In this document: in pieces, positions 9,421-20,529 of the stretch
How positions within the stretch are numbered: the stretch's first letter is position 1
How the letters are laid out: each line of letters opens with the position of its first letter
Assembly (NCBI GenBank): GCA_958295665.1
Contig: OY282558.1
Span: 181,328,015 to 181,392,014, forward strand
Origin: Tipula vernalis
Taxonomy: Eukaryota > Arthropoda > Insecta > Diptera > Tipulidae
Direction of reading: 5' to 3'
DNA length: 64,000 bases
Program-made: the position numbers and the translations under genes
The notes under the pieces: model-generated
Database searches by the model: none
Seen by the model: the letters and a program-made list of their open reading frames with translations, nothing else
Told to the model about the DNA's origin: nothing

Positions 9421-11858
9421 AGTTCTGATGTTTGTAATATAGTAGAAGCATCAATTCATTCTCGCGTTGATAATTATTGTAAGAATTTGAGATTCCTGGT
9501 CGCATCTGAGATCAGCAATAGATTGCCCTATCGGTATATCAATATTTCCAGATGGTCCGTTCCATCTAATTTAGTATTGGCCGACCCAGATTTCAATATA
9601 CCTGGAACTGTAGATATATTATTAGGAAGTGAAGTATTTTGGGAAATTTTGAAAGATGGTCGTTTAGAATTGTCAAAGGAGCTCCCAATGTTTCGTAATA
9701 CGAGCTTTGGTTGGGTAATGATAAGAATAAAATTCGTACAGCTGAGGAATTAGCATGTGAGCAGCATTTTGGTGACACTCACAAGAGAGATAGACGGTAC
9801 ATTTATTGTACAACTACCTTTTAAAATGGATAGTAGCTTGTTGGGTAATTCTTCTAATATGGCTTGTCATAGATTCGTTGTTTTGGAAAGAAGATTAAAT
9901 AAGAATTTGGAATTGAAAATGCAGTATATCGAGTTCATGAGAGAATATGAGTCAATGAGACATATGAGGCTTTATACTGAAGTGGATGATGGTCCGGGTT
10001 ATTTTATACCTCATTTGGCTGTATTACGTCCTGGTAGTTCCACAACCAAGTGTCGAGTTGTTTTTGATGCTTCCACGAAGTCTTCGTCTCAGTACTCGTT
10101 GAACGATTTGTTAATGGTAGGTGCTCTAGTTCAGGAGGATTTATTTTCAATTGTGTTGAGATTCAGGAAGCATGCCATTGCTTTCTCAAGTGATATCGAA
10201 AAAATGTACAGGATGGTGAAGTTGGAGCAATCTCATACAAAGTTTCATAGGATTTATTGGCGAGAGAGTTCCAGTGATGAGTTGAGGATTTATAAGATGC
10301 AGACCGTAACTTATGGAACGGCATCTGCGCCTTACTTATCAACTCGTGTTATCCAACAGTTAGATGTAGATGAATCAGTAAATTGCCCAATAGCATCAAA
10401 TATTTCAAGGACTGATTTTTATGTAGACGTTTTACTTTCGGGTTGTCAAACATTAGAGGAAGGTATTTCAATGTATGACGAATTAACTAAAATGTTTTCG
10501 TCAGCAGGGATGAGATTAAGAAAGTGGTATTCAAATTCTAAGGAATTATTAAATCATATTCCAATGGAAAATCGAGGAGATCCCAATGAATTGGATGTCA
10601 ACGATACAATTAAAACTTTGGGCTTGCGCTGGTCACCCTTATGTGATGAATTCACATTTTTGGTTCAGCAATTGGATGACAGTAACAGAATTACAAAAAG
10701 ATCGGTATTGTCTGATATTAGTAGATTGTTTGATCCATTAGGACTATTGGGGCCAGTAATTTTAAGTGCGAAATTTCTTATTCAGAGATTATGGTTGGAA
10801 AAACTAGATTGGGATGCTAACATACCCGAGAACTTAAAGGCAGATTGGATTAATTTTAGAGATAGTTTGGAATGTTTGAATAATTTGAGATTGAACCGAT
10901 GTGTCATTCCAGAAAATGTTAGTGATATAGAAGTACACGGTTTTAGTGACGCGTCGCAAAAAGCATCGTTGCGTAGGCGAGTCATTAGAAGCTGTGTCTC
11001 TTATTTCAAGATTAGACCAAAGTTAGAGGAACAAATCATGGCATCGTTGCCCCCAGATCGTTTGAATGCTGCCAGACCATTTAATATAGTCGGAGTTGAC
11101 TTTTGTGGTCCTTTTCTAGTCAAATATAAGGGACAGCGAAAAGATACGAAAAACAAAATTTATATTTGCATATTCGTTTGCTTCGTCAGTAAGGCCGTCC
11201 ATTTGGAATTGGTCGAGGACGCAACGAGCAAATCTTTCATCGAATGTTTGAAAGGATTTTTTTCAAGACGAGGACGAAGTGCAATCATTTATAGTGATAA
11301 CGCCGGAAATTTCGTGGGCGCCAACAGAGAAGTCAAAGAGATGGAAAATTTAGTTCGTGGATCAAACATAGACTTGCAAGCATTTTATTCAAATGAAGGC
11401 ATCACGTGGAAATACATTCCGCCTAGATCGCCACACTTAATCTTTCATCACTTTCTAGTGATCCACGTGATCTAGAATCACTAACACCTGGGCGTTTCAC
11501 AACAGCGGGTCCAATTAATACAGTTTTAGAGGTGGATGTCACAAACTTATCAATTAATAGGCTAGCGTATTGGAAACAAAAAACTCAGTTGGTTCAGCAT
11601 TTCTGGAATAGGTTTTCCAGAGAATATTTGCACACTCTACAACAAAAAACCAAATGGAAGTTCGAACGTGAAAATTTAAAAATAGATGACCTCGTCTTAA
11701 TTCATGAAGACAATATACCAAGCTCAAAATGGCTAATGGGTCGAGTGGAGAAGACAATACCAGGACGAGACAACAGAATTCGAGTGGTAGTATTCAGAAC
11801 ACCAAATGGCAAAGTGGAGAGAGCCATAACGAAGGTGTGTAAATTACCAGTTAATTGA
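9421..11858 (+). pseudogene. BEL-1 pol: protease tail, RT, integrase, C-terminus
   Basis: Blocks in order: the retropepsin-associated stretch LVLADPDFNIPGTVDILLGS and TSFGWVM (9565-9720); RT with LAVLRPGSSTTKCRVVFDAS, the motif A block SDIEKMYRMVKL, YGTASAPYLS and FYVDVLLSG, where the second Asp of YVDD is Val; the thumb region DISRLFDPLGLLGPVILSAK; and an RNase H start HGFSDASQKA. Directly after this comes the integrase linker RRRVIRSC, then FNIVGVDFCGPF and IIYSDNAGNFVGA (first and second catalytic Asp). The region with the catalytic Glu is deleted between PPRSPH and SSDPRDLESLTPGRF (frame change near 11450). The C-terminal domain runs to a stop at 11858. RT and integrase are both dead. Confidence 0.9.
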
Positions 11859-11989
11859 ATGACTAAAATAGTAATAGACATTTAAAAAAAAAAAAAAAAA
11901 AAAAATTTGCATTGATAATTGTTATCTTAGTAGTTTAAGTTTGTGTATAAATTTTGAATTAATAGTTAGTAAAGGCTAAACCTTTCCAA

Positions 11990-12140
11990 GGCGGGGAGAA
12001 TGTCGAGTGGTGTTGCTTGTAAATATTAAAATGCTTTGTACTAAAAATTATGTTTGTAAAAATCTCAATCTAGTATGTGTTGAAATAAACGGTTGATTGA
12101 GGATTATTGTTTTGAATAGTTACGCTGAATAGGCTCATTT
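11990..12140 (+). repeat. BEL-1 polypurine tract and probable 3' LTR
   Basis: A purine run GGCGGGGAGAA is followed by TGTCGAGTGG at 12001. LTRs begin with TG directly after the polypurine tract. An AATAAA lies near 12080. The partner 5' LTR is not in the window, so the call rests on position and the tract. The right end at about 12140 is a guess from where Gypsy integrase sequence resumes. Confidence 0.5.
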
Positions 12141-12179
12141 TTATTAAAAGAAAAAACAGAAAAAAGATTATTGGATTTT

Positions 12180-12944
12180 AGTGGAAATACAGTCCAAAAA
12201 AAACATAGTCAAAGTCGAAGACCATTCAGTACTGACAACGGTACTAATTTTGTCAACAGACAATTCAAAGACTTCGAAAGGACGTGAGAGTTTGAACACG
12301 TTTCGTCATATCCACGTCACTCAAGAGGTAATGGCAAGGCAGAGGCAGCAGTAAAGGTTGCTAAGAGTCTAATAAAGAAAGCGGAGGAATCTCATCAAGA
12401 TATTTGTTACTGTTTGTTGCTCGCGGAATTCCCCGAACAAAATTAGTTCAAGCCCAGTTCAGAGATTGTTCTCTAATGAACAATATTTACCAAAAATAAT
12501 CGACAATGTTCCTGAAAAGATAAAAGCGCAGCATGGCAAAAGCAAATTTTACTTTGATAGAAAAACAAAAAGTATTCCAGAATTGGAAATAGGGTGGTCC
12601 GTAGCGGTTCAGGTACATCCGCAAATTGATAAAGAATGGTCACTTGGAGTTATTGAGCAACAGCTCAAAGATCGTTCTTACTTGGTAATGTAGAGACGGT
12701 TCTACATTTAGACGCAATATCGTTAAGATCAAACCGTTTGTGAAAGAGGAACCTAAGGATAAAGACGACCAAAATATATAGCTTCACTTGATACCAGAAG
12801 CAGCAGTAACTCTTTTAATATACCAGAGGCTCCCGAAATTATAGCTCAACAGGGTATTCACAGTTCCACACAACAATTAACAGGTCGTCATAAACGAAAC
12901 ATAAAATTACCAAGTCACTTGAATGATTATCAGCTTTACTAGTA
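12180..12944 (+). pseudogene. Gypsy B integrase, C-terminal half
   Basis: The sequence resumes with FSTDNGTNFVNRQFKDFE (second catalytic Asp of the integrase core), HSRGNGKAEAAVKVAKSLIK (the Glu region), then PKIIDNVPEKIKAQHGKSK and KFYFDRKTKSIPELEIGWSV, typical of the integrase C-terminus of Gypsy pol. The last residues, KLPSHLNDYQLY, end at a TAG near 12944. Several stops and frame changes interrupt it. The first-Asp half of the core is absent, replaced by BEL-1. Confidence 0.75.
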
Positions 12945-13043
12945 ATAGTTTCTTTAATTTAAATTTTTTAAAGTAAATTCATTATCATTTCGTTTAAATA
13001 CTTATGTACGTAAAGTAAATTTTATAAGTTTTAATGAAAAAAG

Positions 13044-13190
13044 GGAAAATATTCTAACCTATATCCATATTAGATTTAACATATCAATGATAATGAATTT
13101 TCCATATGGAGATTGTAGTTCAGTTGTACGAGTGAGGTGAAGGAAGAATACAATAAAAAAGCATGTTTCTTTATGTTTATTTTATGAAGT
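13044..13190 (+). repeat. Gypsy B 3' LTR
   Basis: This is the partner of the repeat at 6964-7121, preceded by the purine-rich stretch AAAAAAGGG (13037-13044) that would serve as polypurine tract. Similarity is clear from GGAAAATATTCTAA to TATTTTATGAAGT. The outer end beyond 13190 is unclear. Confidence 0.7.
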
Positions 13191-13199
13191 TAAATTTTG

Positions 13200-15768
13200 T
13201 GTTTTATTCATGTAAATATAAAACCATAAAAATACGTAACTTGTGTAATAACTAACAATTTTTTTTTTCTTCTTTCTTCGACAATTAAATGAGTGTAATT
13301 GAAATGGGGATAAAGCTAAAGTGCCTTACTATCTGATATTATTAGATAGCTCGTTGGATATTAAGTGTCTTAAGATGTAGTAATACCAGTAGTCAGAAAG
13401 CTATTTTGCTTGAAAACTAACATCATCTTAGACGAACATGATTTTTGAAAATAATTAAACCGTACGTGTAAATCAATTCGAAAAAAGAAAACGGTACGAA
13501 ACTTTTCAATAAACCGTTCAGAATGAAAATATTTTATTGTAAAGAACAAACACTGAACTCAAACGTTATCTAAACGGAAACAGTGCGTTCACATTAAAAT
13601 TATTCAGCCTAAACCGAGAGAAAAACAACATGTTAGAAAAATAATTTGGTTTTGGGATTGCGAACTATGTAGATATACGAATCGAAACGAAAATTTTTGA
13701 ATGGAAACTATTTAAACCGTGAATTAAACTAGACAAACTTTAACCTTACAAAAAACGAAGAAGATCCCTGTTGTTGAAGAGTCCTTGGGGAATTGTTAGC
13801 AGAAATTATGATTCCAGTGGTTCCGGTAGAACGGTCGATTGCGCTGGCTAAGGTTCAGGAGCGTACAAAATAAATATTAAAAAAAAAAAAGATGAGAACC
13901 AGCTGCTACTCACACCTTCTACCTAACGAATATAACACTCACCTATGCTTCATCCCCATTTCCACTTCAAAACAATTATTCACTCTTTGCCTCCACTACC
14001 TGACCACCGTTTCGTTCTTTTTCTTTCCTTCCGACCAAGCGTCGATCATTAATACAAAAAAAAACATCAACAAATTATCTCCAACAAAAGCTTACCATTA
14101 CCAACTCACGTCTGTGACAACCAGTACAGTCCCTAACAAAAACTTATTACGTATCATTGCGTTTAACTTTCATTATTATCATAGTCGGTTGCATCGTCAA
14201 TTAATGACTGTAACAGTCTTTATTGTCCGAATTAGTTGAGATCTCAGGAAAAATGGCCGCCAAAATGCTGCGTTGGAGGTGCGTTTTGTCCAACCCGTAT
14301 CCGGCTTTGATGATCCCACCAATTTCTTATTGTGATTTGCGCTAACTGGTATCCTTTGTCTACTGGTTGGAATAATTAAAACATTGTTTCGGTTATCTGT
14401 TGAGAGCGATTGGCTCCCATAGAAATTAAATGGAGGATCAAAAAACGGATAGATGTTGAACAAAAAAAAAATCTACTCGAGTAATAATGACGTTGAATAA
14501 TGACCTATTTTTTCTGAACTAATCTTTTACAATAAATTATCTGCTCGGCTTCGAAATATATTACAATTTTGACTTTGAGCAAATTAACCTTGAAGAAGTT
14601 TGTATATGATAATTAGTTCTCATCTCAGACATTTTCGATAATTGATATACTTAAGATTTAATTGTTCTGTTGAATGAGATTTGCTTTATATTTGCTGTAT
14701 TTATGTAAATTTTATTGTTAAAATTATTATTTACTATTAATAGATTTAATTGTTAACTATTATTTGATTTAAAGATTTATTTAAACTTATTAAAAAAAAA
14801 TTAATTATCTGGATTAGTTGTTTATAAACTATAAAAAAAACATAAAAAGAATATTGGAATTAATTATTCTCTAGTTTTAGCTGTAATTCACTATTTTGGC
14901 GTAGGCTGAAATTATTTTACTCTATATTTAAATTTTTTTAAAAATAAATTCAATTATTTGAAATAATAATTCAATATTAAAGAATTTAGAATGCTACATC
15001 TTTGTCCTATTCCTTTTCCATGGCATTCTATAGTGCTTCAAGCAGGACAACGAATGTCCGCCTTCAAAACAATAATTCTTCCTTCTTTGGTTTTCTTAAT
15101 ATATAATAGAGTTTGTAAAACTAAAATAATTTCCAGTAGGCGTCGTGTTTAACTCTTTTGCTTTGAAATAAAAAGAGGAAGCTGCTTTGACTACAAATTC
15201 CTAATCTCAAAAATCACCATTGGATGCAAGCCATCTAACACTTGGTAAAAATAAAAACCAGATAGAATCCAAGAAATTCGGAAACTAAATATTTGGTACA
15301 ATCATACCTCGCATAATTTTTATTAATTTTTGTTCTTTTATCTTTATCGTGAAACAAATTAATTGGGAACCTTAAATTCTGGAAAAAATTTTCATGTTAG
15401 AATTGAAAATATTAAAGTCACAAAATTTACTTAATTCGTTATAAAAGATTTAGATTTCTGATTCAAACGCTAGTTTTCTCCATAATTAGTGCTATGCAAC
15501 TCAATTTTTAAAGGGAGCGAGATCTTACAGGAGCAACTCAAGGTTTATTAACAACAATGAGCTCTGGATTTACCCTTAAGCAGCGCCGAAATGAAAATAG
15601 CACCAGACTCAGTTGGCTCAATTTTTATTGATTTAGTTTTATTGGCATAAGAGGGTAGGCCCCTTCGTTTGACAACCATGTAAGATGAGGATTTGATTTT
15701 GAATTTTTTGAAATCTACAGATGCAACTTCGTGAACGAACTAGAGATTGATAGAGGGGGAGAAAACTC
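13200..15768. other. AT-rich stretch without supported genes
   Basis: A plus-strand reading frame of 115 codons (13892-14239) has no recognisable motif and odd composition, so I do not call it a gene. No repeats with clear ends were seen. Confidence 0.45.
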
Positions 15769-15970
15769 TTGGATTATCAAATTTCTTCAAAGTCCGCTTT
15801 AAAAACTCAGGTACACAGTTTGCTTTTGCCTAGGTCGGAGTCAGTTTGTCGATTAAATGTCAATGAAAAGGCTAGGGCCTCTTGTAATATAAATCGAATA
15901 CCATCTACATCACAGCCATCCTTGAACAAATTGACGGATTTAATATTATCATCTAGTATGTTGAGGGGTA

Positions 15971-16115
15971 TACACTTGGGTGCAAAAAAATCCCACATTG
16001 CTCAATTTTCCACAAAAGTTCAAAAATATCAAAAAATCCAATATTTGTTTAATTTTTTTTAATGCAGATTCAAAGTCTATTTCAATACCTATCCAGTGGT
16101 ACCTTTTTTGTACTT
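15971..16115 (+). repeat. Tc1-1 left terminal inverted repeat
   Basis: The complement of 17460-17604. The match runs through TATTTGTTTAA and CCTATCCAGTGGTA and fades after about 145 bp. Confidence 0.85.
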
Positions 16116-16307
16116 GTACCATGCCCACAAAGTGATTTTTTGTCAAATGCATACAGCAGGCTTTCGAATTAAATTCTAAAAATAATTCAACAAGATCAAT
16201 ACAATAGCATGCCATGAAATATCTCGCTCGGAATTGTCATCATTCGCATATCGGCGCTTAGTCTGAACGGTCCTCTATTAATTACGTCTTCAACCGGAGC
16301 AAAGAAA

Positions 16308-17335
16308 TGGATACCACACCAGAGGTAGCAAGTGGTTGCACTAATTGATGCGGGGCAGAACCAAAGTGAAGTGGCTCGACAACTAAATTTGAGCCGATTC
16401 TCCGTTCGTCGAGTGTGGCAGAGATATCAGGAAACTGGTGGCTTCAGACGGCGACAAGGATCTGGCCGACCTCGTGCTACAGCACAGCGTGATGACCGCT
16501 TTCTTGTAACAACTTCGTTGCGAAATCGTCCTATGAATGCGGTTCAACTGGGACGGCGGCTCCAAGAAGTTCGTGAGGTCGAAGTCAGTCGGTGGATAGT
16601 TAGAAGACGACTTCGAGAAGTTAATCTGACTGCACACAGACCAGCAAACGGGCCGAAATTGACCGCATCCCACCGACGAGCCTGTCGTGAGTTCGCTCGA
16701 GAGCATTTGAATTGGACAGAAGAAGAATGGAGTAGAATCTTGTTCTCTGACGAGTGCAGGATGTGTTTATATGGCACCGATGGACGCAGAAGAGTATACA
16801 GAAGACAAGGAGAGCGATATGCACAATGTTGCAACCAAAAACGTATCTTGTATGGCGGTGGATCGTGCATGTTCTGGAGAGGCATATCACTAGAGGCGAA
16901 GACAGAAATGTATTCATCACCCTAGCCAATACTGGCGGTCGGTCAAGAGGAATGACTTCTCAACGGTACATTGAGGAAGTACTCGAGGAGTATGTCGCAC
17001 CTTTTGCCGGGTTTATTGGTGAAAAATTTCTGTTCATGCAGGATAATGCGAGCCCGCATACGGATGGTGTAGTATACCAGTACCTTCAAGAGGTGGAATG
17101 CCTGTTATGGAGTGGCCAGCTCGAACCCGGACCTCAATCCCATCGAATATGGGACGAATTGAAAAGAAGGTTTCGAGCCAGAGATGTTGCTCCAACGAGT
17201 CTCCAAGAGCTGCAACAGGCGATCGTAGAGGAATGGGAGGCGATATCTGAAGATTTTGTGAAAACTTTGGTGAAATCAATGCTTCATCGAATGGAAGCTG
17301 TCATTCGGGCCAGAGGAGGGAATGCTCGTTATTAA
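16308..17335 (+). pseudogene. Tc1-1 transposase, frameshifted
   Basis: A DDE transposase that cuts and pastes its element. The probable start is the ATG at 16308, but a frame slip before 16332 separates it from the rest. The N-terminal helix-turn-helix reads DAGQNQSEVARQLNLSRFSV, followed by the GRPR-type linker RRQGSGRPR. The first catalytic Asp is in LFSDECR (about 16745), the second in FMQDNASPHT (about 17034-17063). The third, in a PDLNPIE block, is visible only in another frame near 17130-17150. Frame changes occur near 16900 and around 17120-17150. The stop is at 17335. All three acids can be traced, but the gene is broken. Confidence 0.85.
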
Positions 17336-17459
17336 TAAAAATATTTTTTCTGATTTCCATGTTTTAATTCGATTTTTACTACTAATTTTCATGCTGACAA
17401 ATTCACAAAAACGTATACCTCAGATGTTTACCCCCAAAAATCAGTTTGATGGCACGTAT

Positions 17460-17604
17460 AAATACAAAAAAGTTACCACTGGATAGGTATTGAAATAGAC
17501 TTTCAATCTGCATTAAAAAAAATTAAACAAATATTGGATTTTTTGATATTTTTGCACTTTTGTTGAAAATCGAGCAATGTGCAATTTTTTTGCACCCAAG
17601 TGTA
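17460..17604 (-). repeat. Tc1-1 right terminal inverted repeat
   Basis: The inverted partner of 15971-16115, ending in GTGTA at 17604 next to a TA. Confidence 0.85.
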
Positions 17605-17606
17605 TA

Positions 17607-19271
17607 TACAGTGAGTCACAGTGAAAATAGTCCACTCCAAAAAATTCATTTTGTTATATTGTCTAAATAATACAGTATACTACATAATATATTTAGGTCA
17701 ATTTTTACTTTCATATACATGTATACTATTACTTTATTTACGCAAACTTGAAAAGTAACACATACATTTACTTAAATTTGCTTCGTTGCGTAAATGTGTG
17801 TTAAACTACATCACAGTCAAAATCGTCCAATTGTTATTTTGTTATATATTCTTAACGAAACCATCCGACTACAACCGACATTAATTTTTTATTTGACAAA
17901 TTTCAATTTCTCGATCATTCTATTCCAAAAGTTAGTCGTGAATAGTTTATTTTTGAACCAAATGGCTCCCACAAAGCAAACATGCGTAGATTTGCGAAAA
18001 ATTGTTATAAATCATTATAAAAACGGGAAAAGTCAATACGAAATTGCTAAAATAATATGTAAACCACGAACAACAATTCAAGGAATTATAAACCGTTACA
18101 AAAAAAATGGTAGAACCGAAAATAAAAAAAAGAAATCATCAAAAAAAATCTTCAACGATGCCGATGAACGCTGGTTGGTAAGAAAAATCAAAATAAATCC
18201 TATGATGAGTGCTCCAAAACTTGCAGTTGAAGCAGAGAAAAGCAGGAAAAACAGTAAATACTGAAACTCTACGTAGAATATTGAGGAAGCACGGTTTATA
18301 TGGTAGAATTGCTCGCAAGAAGCCATTTGTTTCGAAGAAAAATGTAGCTAAAGGAAATAAATTTGTCAAAGAGTACCAGGATAAGGATTTTGAATTCTGG
18401 AAAACCGTGATTTTCAGTGATGAAAGTTAATATAATATTTATGGAAGTGATGGGCGTGTAAACGTGTGGAGAACAGCTAATTAAGAGCTCAAAGAAAAAA
18501 ATATGCGCGGGACAGTCAAATTTGGCGGTGGCAGTGTAATGGTATGGGGGTGTATGTCAGCTGCTGGAGTGGGGAATTTGCATTTTATAGAAGGGAATAT
18601 GGATAAAATGATGTATTTAAATATTTTAAAAAATAATTTGAAACAAAGTGCTGTCCAACTAGGAATATCGAACAATTATAATTTTTACCAGGACAATGAT
18701 CCAAAACACACTGCTATAATAGCACGAGAATGGCTACAAAGAAACTGCCCAAACGTTATAGAAACTCCTGCACAATCACCCGACTTAAATTTCATAGAGA
18801 ATTTATGGCACATATTTGAAGTGAATATACGAAAACATACAATTACAGACAAGGAGTCGCTTAAAATCGCACTACAAAAAGAATTGGCGAAAATTTCGGT
18901 AAATTATACGGAAAATCTAGTAAGATCAATACCTAGGAGGTTGGCAGCTGTTAGGAAAAATAAGGGGCTTCCTACAAAATATTAATTTTATCATAAGATT
19001 GTAATTGAAATTGGATTTTATATTAAAATTTGAATCGTAATGGTCCACTGGACGATTTTCACTGTGATATGAATTCCAATATTATTTTAGATTTTTTAAT
19101 TTTTTTTTACTATATTATATTTATATTGTTATAACTGATGTTTCTATCATTCCCGATTGAATTTGAAATAAAATGCTTATATTATCGTTTTTGTTGAATT
19201 TGAAATTTTGACAGAATTTTAATTATTTCCCCAACAAAATGAGTGGACTATTTTCACTGTGACTCACTGTA
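17607..19271 (+). mobile_element. Tc1-like transposon 2 with IR/DR ends
   Basis: A second Tc1-like element, 1665 bp. The outer inverted repeat is TACAGTGAGTCACAGTGAAA and about 11 further bases at 17607-17637, matched in inverse at 19241-19271. An inner copy of the core CACAGT(C/G)AAAATCGTCCA stands about 200 bp inside each end (near 17811-17828 and 19048-19063). TA lies on both sides (17605-17606 and 19272-19273). The left TA is shared with transposon 1. Confidence 0.9.
17961..18985 (+). pseudogene. Tc1-2 transposase, frameshift and stops
   Basis: The start is the ATG at 17961 (MAPTKQTCVDLRK). The helix-turn-helix reads GKSQYEIAKIICKPRTTIQG. A frameshift near 18235 leads to TLRRILRKHGLYGRIARKK. 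The first catalytic Asp is in IFSDES, directly followed by a stop near 18428. From 18503 the frame gives KFGGGSVMVWGCMS, the second Asp in FYQDNDPKHTA and the Glu in SPDLNFIENLWH, so the DD34E triad survives. The C-terminus RRLAAVRKNKGLPTKY ends at 18985. Few changes separate it from an open frame, so it is moderately young. Confidence 0.9.
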
Positions 19272-19561
19272 TATGTGTACAAAATGATATTTGTAATTAA
19301 TTTCTGCCTCACATTGATATTTATCTGTGTCAATATCGATTACTCTATAAGTATTCCGAGAAAAAGGAGTAAACAAATTAGCCATATCGAAGAAAACGAG
19401 TCATTGCAATATGAAAGTGAAATAGTCCTTTAATATTTATAAATAATTACCAACATAAAAAACAATAAACTTGTACGGATCAACAAAACTTTATTAAACC
19501 ATTAATTATATTTTATTATTAACTGTAACATTAAATGTGCATGATGAACAATTAGTAAAAC

Positions 19562-20528
19562 TTACACCAGGTAAATTTGTTTTGAATAATGAATTCGAAA
19601 TCCTGCATGTTTTTTTTCTGCAGAAATTCCAACCACTAAATTTTCATAACTTAACAAGTTTGGTTCTTGCTCACCTGTGATTTTTTTAGCAATATCAATT
19701 TTATTTTGTATGGAATCTTCGATGTAACCCTCAGCTACTGTAGAAAATCTACAACCGCCTCGTCTCTTAAGACTTAACTTGCCCCTTGGAATCTTCGATG
19801 CAACCCTCAGCTACTGTAGAAGATCTACAACCGCCGTGTCTCTTAAGACTTGCCAGTAGTGTTGCAGATGTACGGCGAAAGCGGTGGCCAGTGTATTGGG
19901 CAGCAATGGGTAGTTTTAAATATTCTGCAATTTTTGGTTGACATGTACATTTTCCTTTGCGGATAAATATAAAGACTCGTCAATGAGGATTTTTTATTGT
20001 TCTTAGCGAAACATATTTCCTTAAAATTTCCAAACCACTTGTCACTGTAAAAGTTTGTGGCATATGACTTTTACCTTACATATATTTACCTTACCTTTCT
20101 ACCGTATATATCATCCAACATCATTTTAAAAATTTCGGCTCTCCGACAAGCGTACTCCTATAATACAAACAACCTGAAATCTTAATTTTATTAGTACAAA
20201 AATTACGCGATTACGTGATTTAAGAATTTAAATTATAAATGTTACCTTCATCATTAAAAAATTATCCTCTGGTGCTTCTCCAATAAATTTTACAATATCG
20301 GATTTTGGTTAAGGTCGTAGATGTTTTTGGGCGATATTCAAGCTTTTTGTTTCAAAAAAACAATTAACTTTGGAAATGTCGATATTGCCTTGCGCTACCA
20401 GCGTACTTCTTAGTTCTTAGCATTGAGCACAAACACTAAAAGTGAATTTTCGTTGATGGATTTTACATTTTTAAATTCACACCTTCAGAATTAATATCCG
20501 TCATTTTGGCTATATTCACATCTGCCAT
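19562..20528 (-). pseudogene. Tyrosine recombinase, Crypton-like, two exons, broken
   Basis: A minus-strand relic of a DNA breaking-rejoining enzyme. Exon 1 starts at an ATG at 20528 (MADVNIAKMTDI) and later reads KSDIVKFIGEAPEDNFLMMK. A 72-bp intron (20245 to 20174) has GT and AG ends. Exon 2 gives ACRRAEIFKMMLDDI (first catalytic Arg), QTFTVTSGLEILRKYVSLR, YTGHRFRRTSATLLASLKRH (the H-x-x-R box and second His) and STVAEGYIEDSIQNKIDIA (nucleophile Tyr). It ends LVVGISAEKKHAGF...IYLV at 19562. Stops and frame slips are scattered, and a 76-bp tandem duplication (19712-about 19850) repeats the Tyr region. Insect Cryptons and genes captured from them share these blocks. TIRs are not expected. The call as recombinase is strong, Crypton origin inferred. 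Confidence 0.7.
19712..19850. repeat. 76-bp tandem duplication
   Basis: The unit GGAATCTTCGATG...CTTAAGACTT starts at 19712 and again at 19788. The copies differ at a few bases (T/C at unit position 14, A/G, T/G). 76 is not a multiple of three, so it shifts the recombinase frame. Confidence 0.9.
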
Positions 20529-20529
20529 A

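Larger units (their letters stand above)
9421..12140 (+). mobile_element. BEL/Pao retrotransposon fragment BEL-1
   Basis: This contains the BEL protease tail, RT, a short RNase H start, integrase and pol C-terminus (9421-11858), a 3' untranslated region with a 20-plus A tract near 11883-11905, a polypurine tract GGCGGGGAGAA (11990-12000) and a sequence starting TGT at 12001 that is the probable 3' LTR. No 5' LTR or gag is present: the left side joins Gypsy B sequence directly in frame. The right limit of the LTR is uncertain. Confidence 0.75.
6964..13190 (+). mobile_element. Gypsy (Ty3) retrotransposon B with BEL-1 inside
   Basis: A plus-strand LTR retrotransposon. Related sequences at 6964-7121 and 13044-13190 are the two LTRs. 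Between them lie gag (7306-8287), protease (8300-8570), RT (8640-9420) and the C-terminal half of integrase (12180-12944). A BEL/Pao pol fragment with its 3' LTR (9421-about 12140) occupies the place of RNase H and the first half of integrase. The two LTRs have diverged at a visible number of sites over about 145 bp, so the insertion is not recent. Confidence 0.8.
15971..17604 (+). mobile_element. Tc1-like transposon 1 with long TIRs
   Basis: A Tc1/mariner-superfamily DNA transposon of 1634 bp. It begins TACACTTGGGTGC and ends GCACCCAAGTGTA. The inverted repeats are about 145 bp long (15971-16115 and 17460-17604) with few differences. TA dinucleotides flank it at 15969-15970 and 17605-17606, the expected target duplication. 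It carries one transposase gene, now frameshifted. Confidence 0.9.

Noticed and set aside
13892..14239. 115-codon plus-strand reading frame
   Set aside because: No motif, unusual composition and no supporting splice or regulatory signals. Such frames arise by chance.
15769..15970. Plus-strand frame before Tc1-1 with LLLPRSESVCRLNV
   Set aside because: It recalls a Gypsy linker between protease and RT, but no neighbouring retroelement block supports this.
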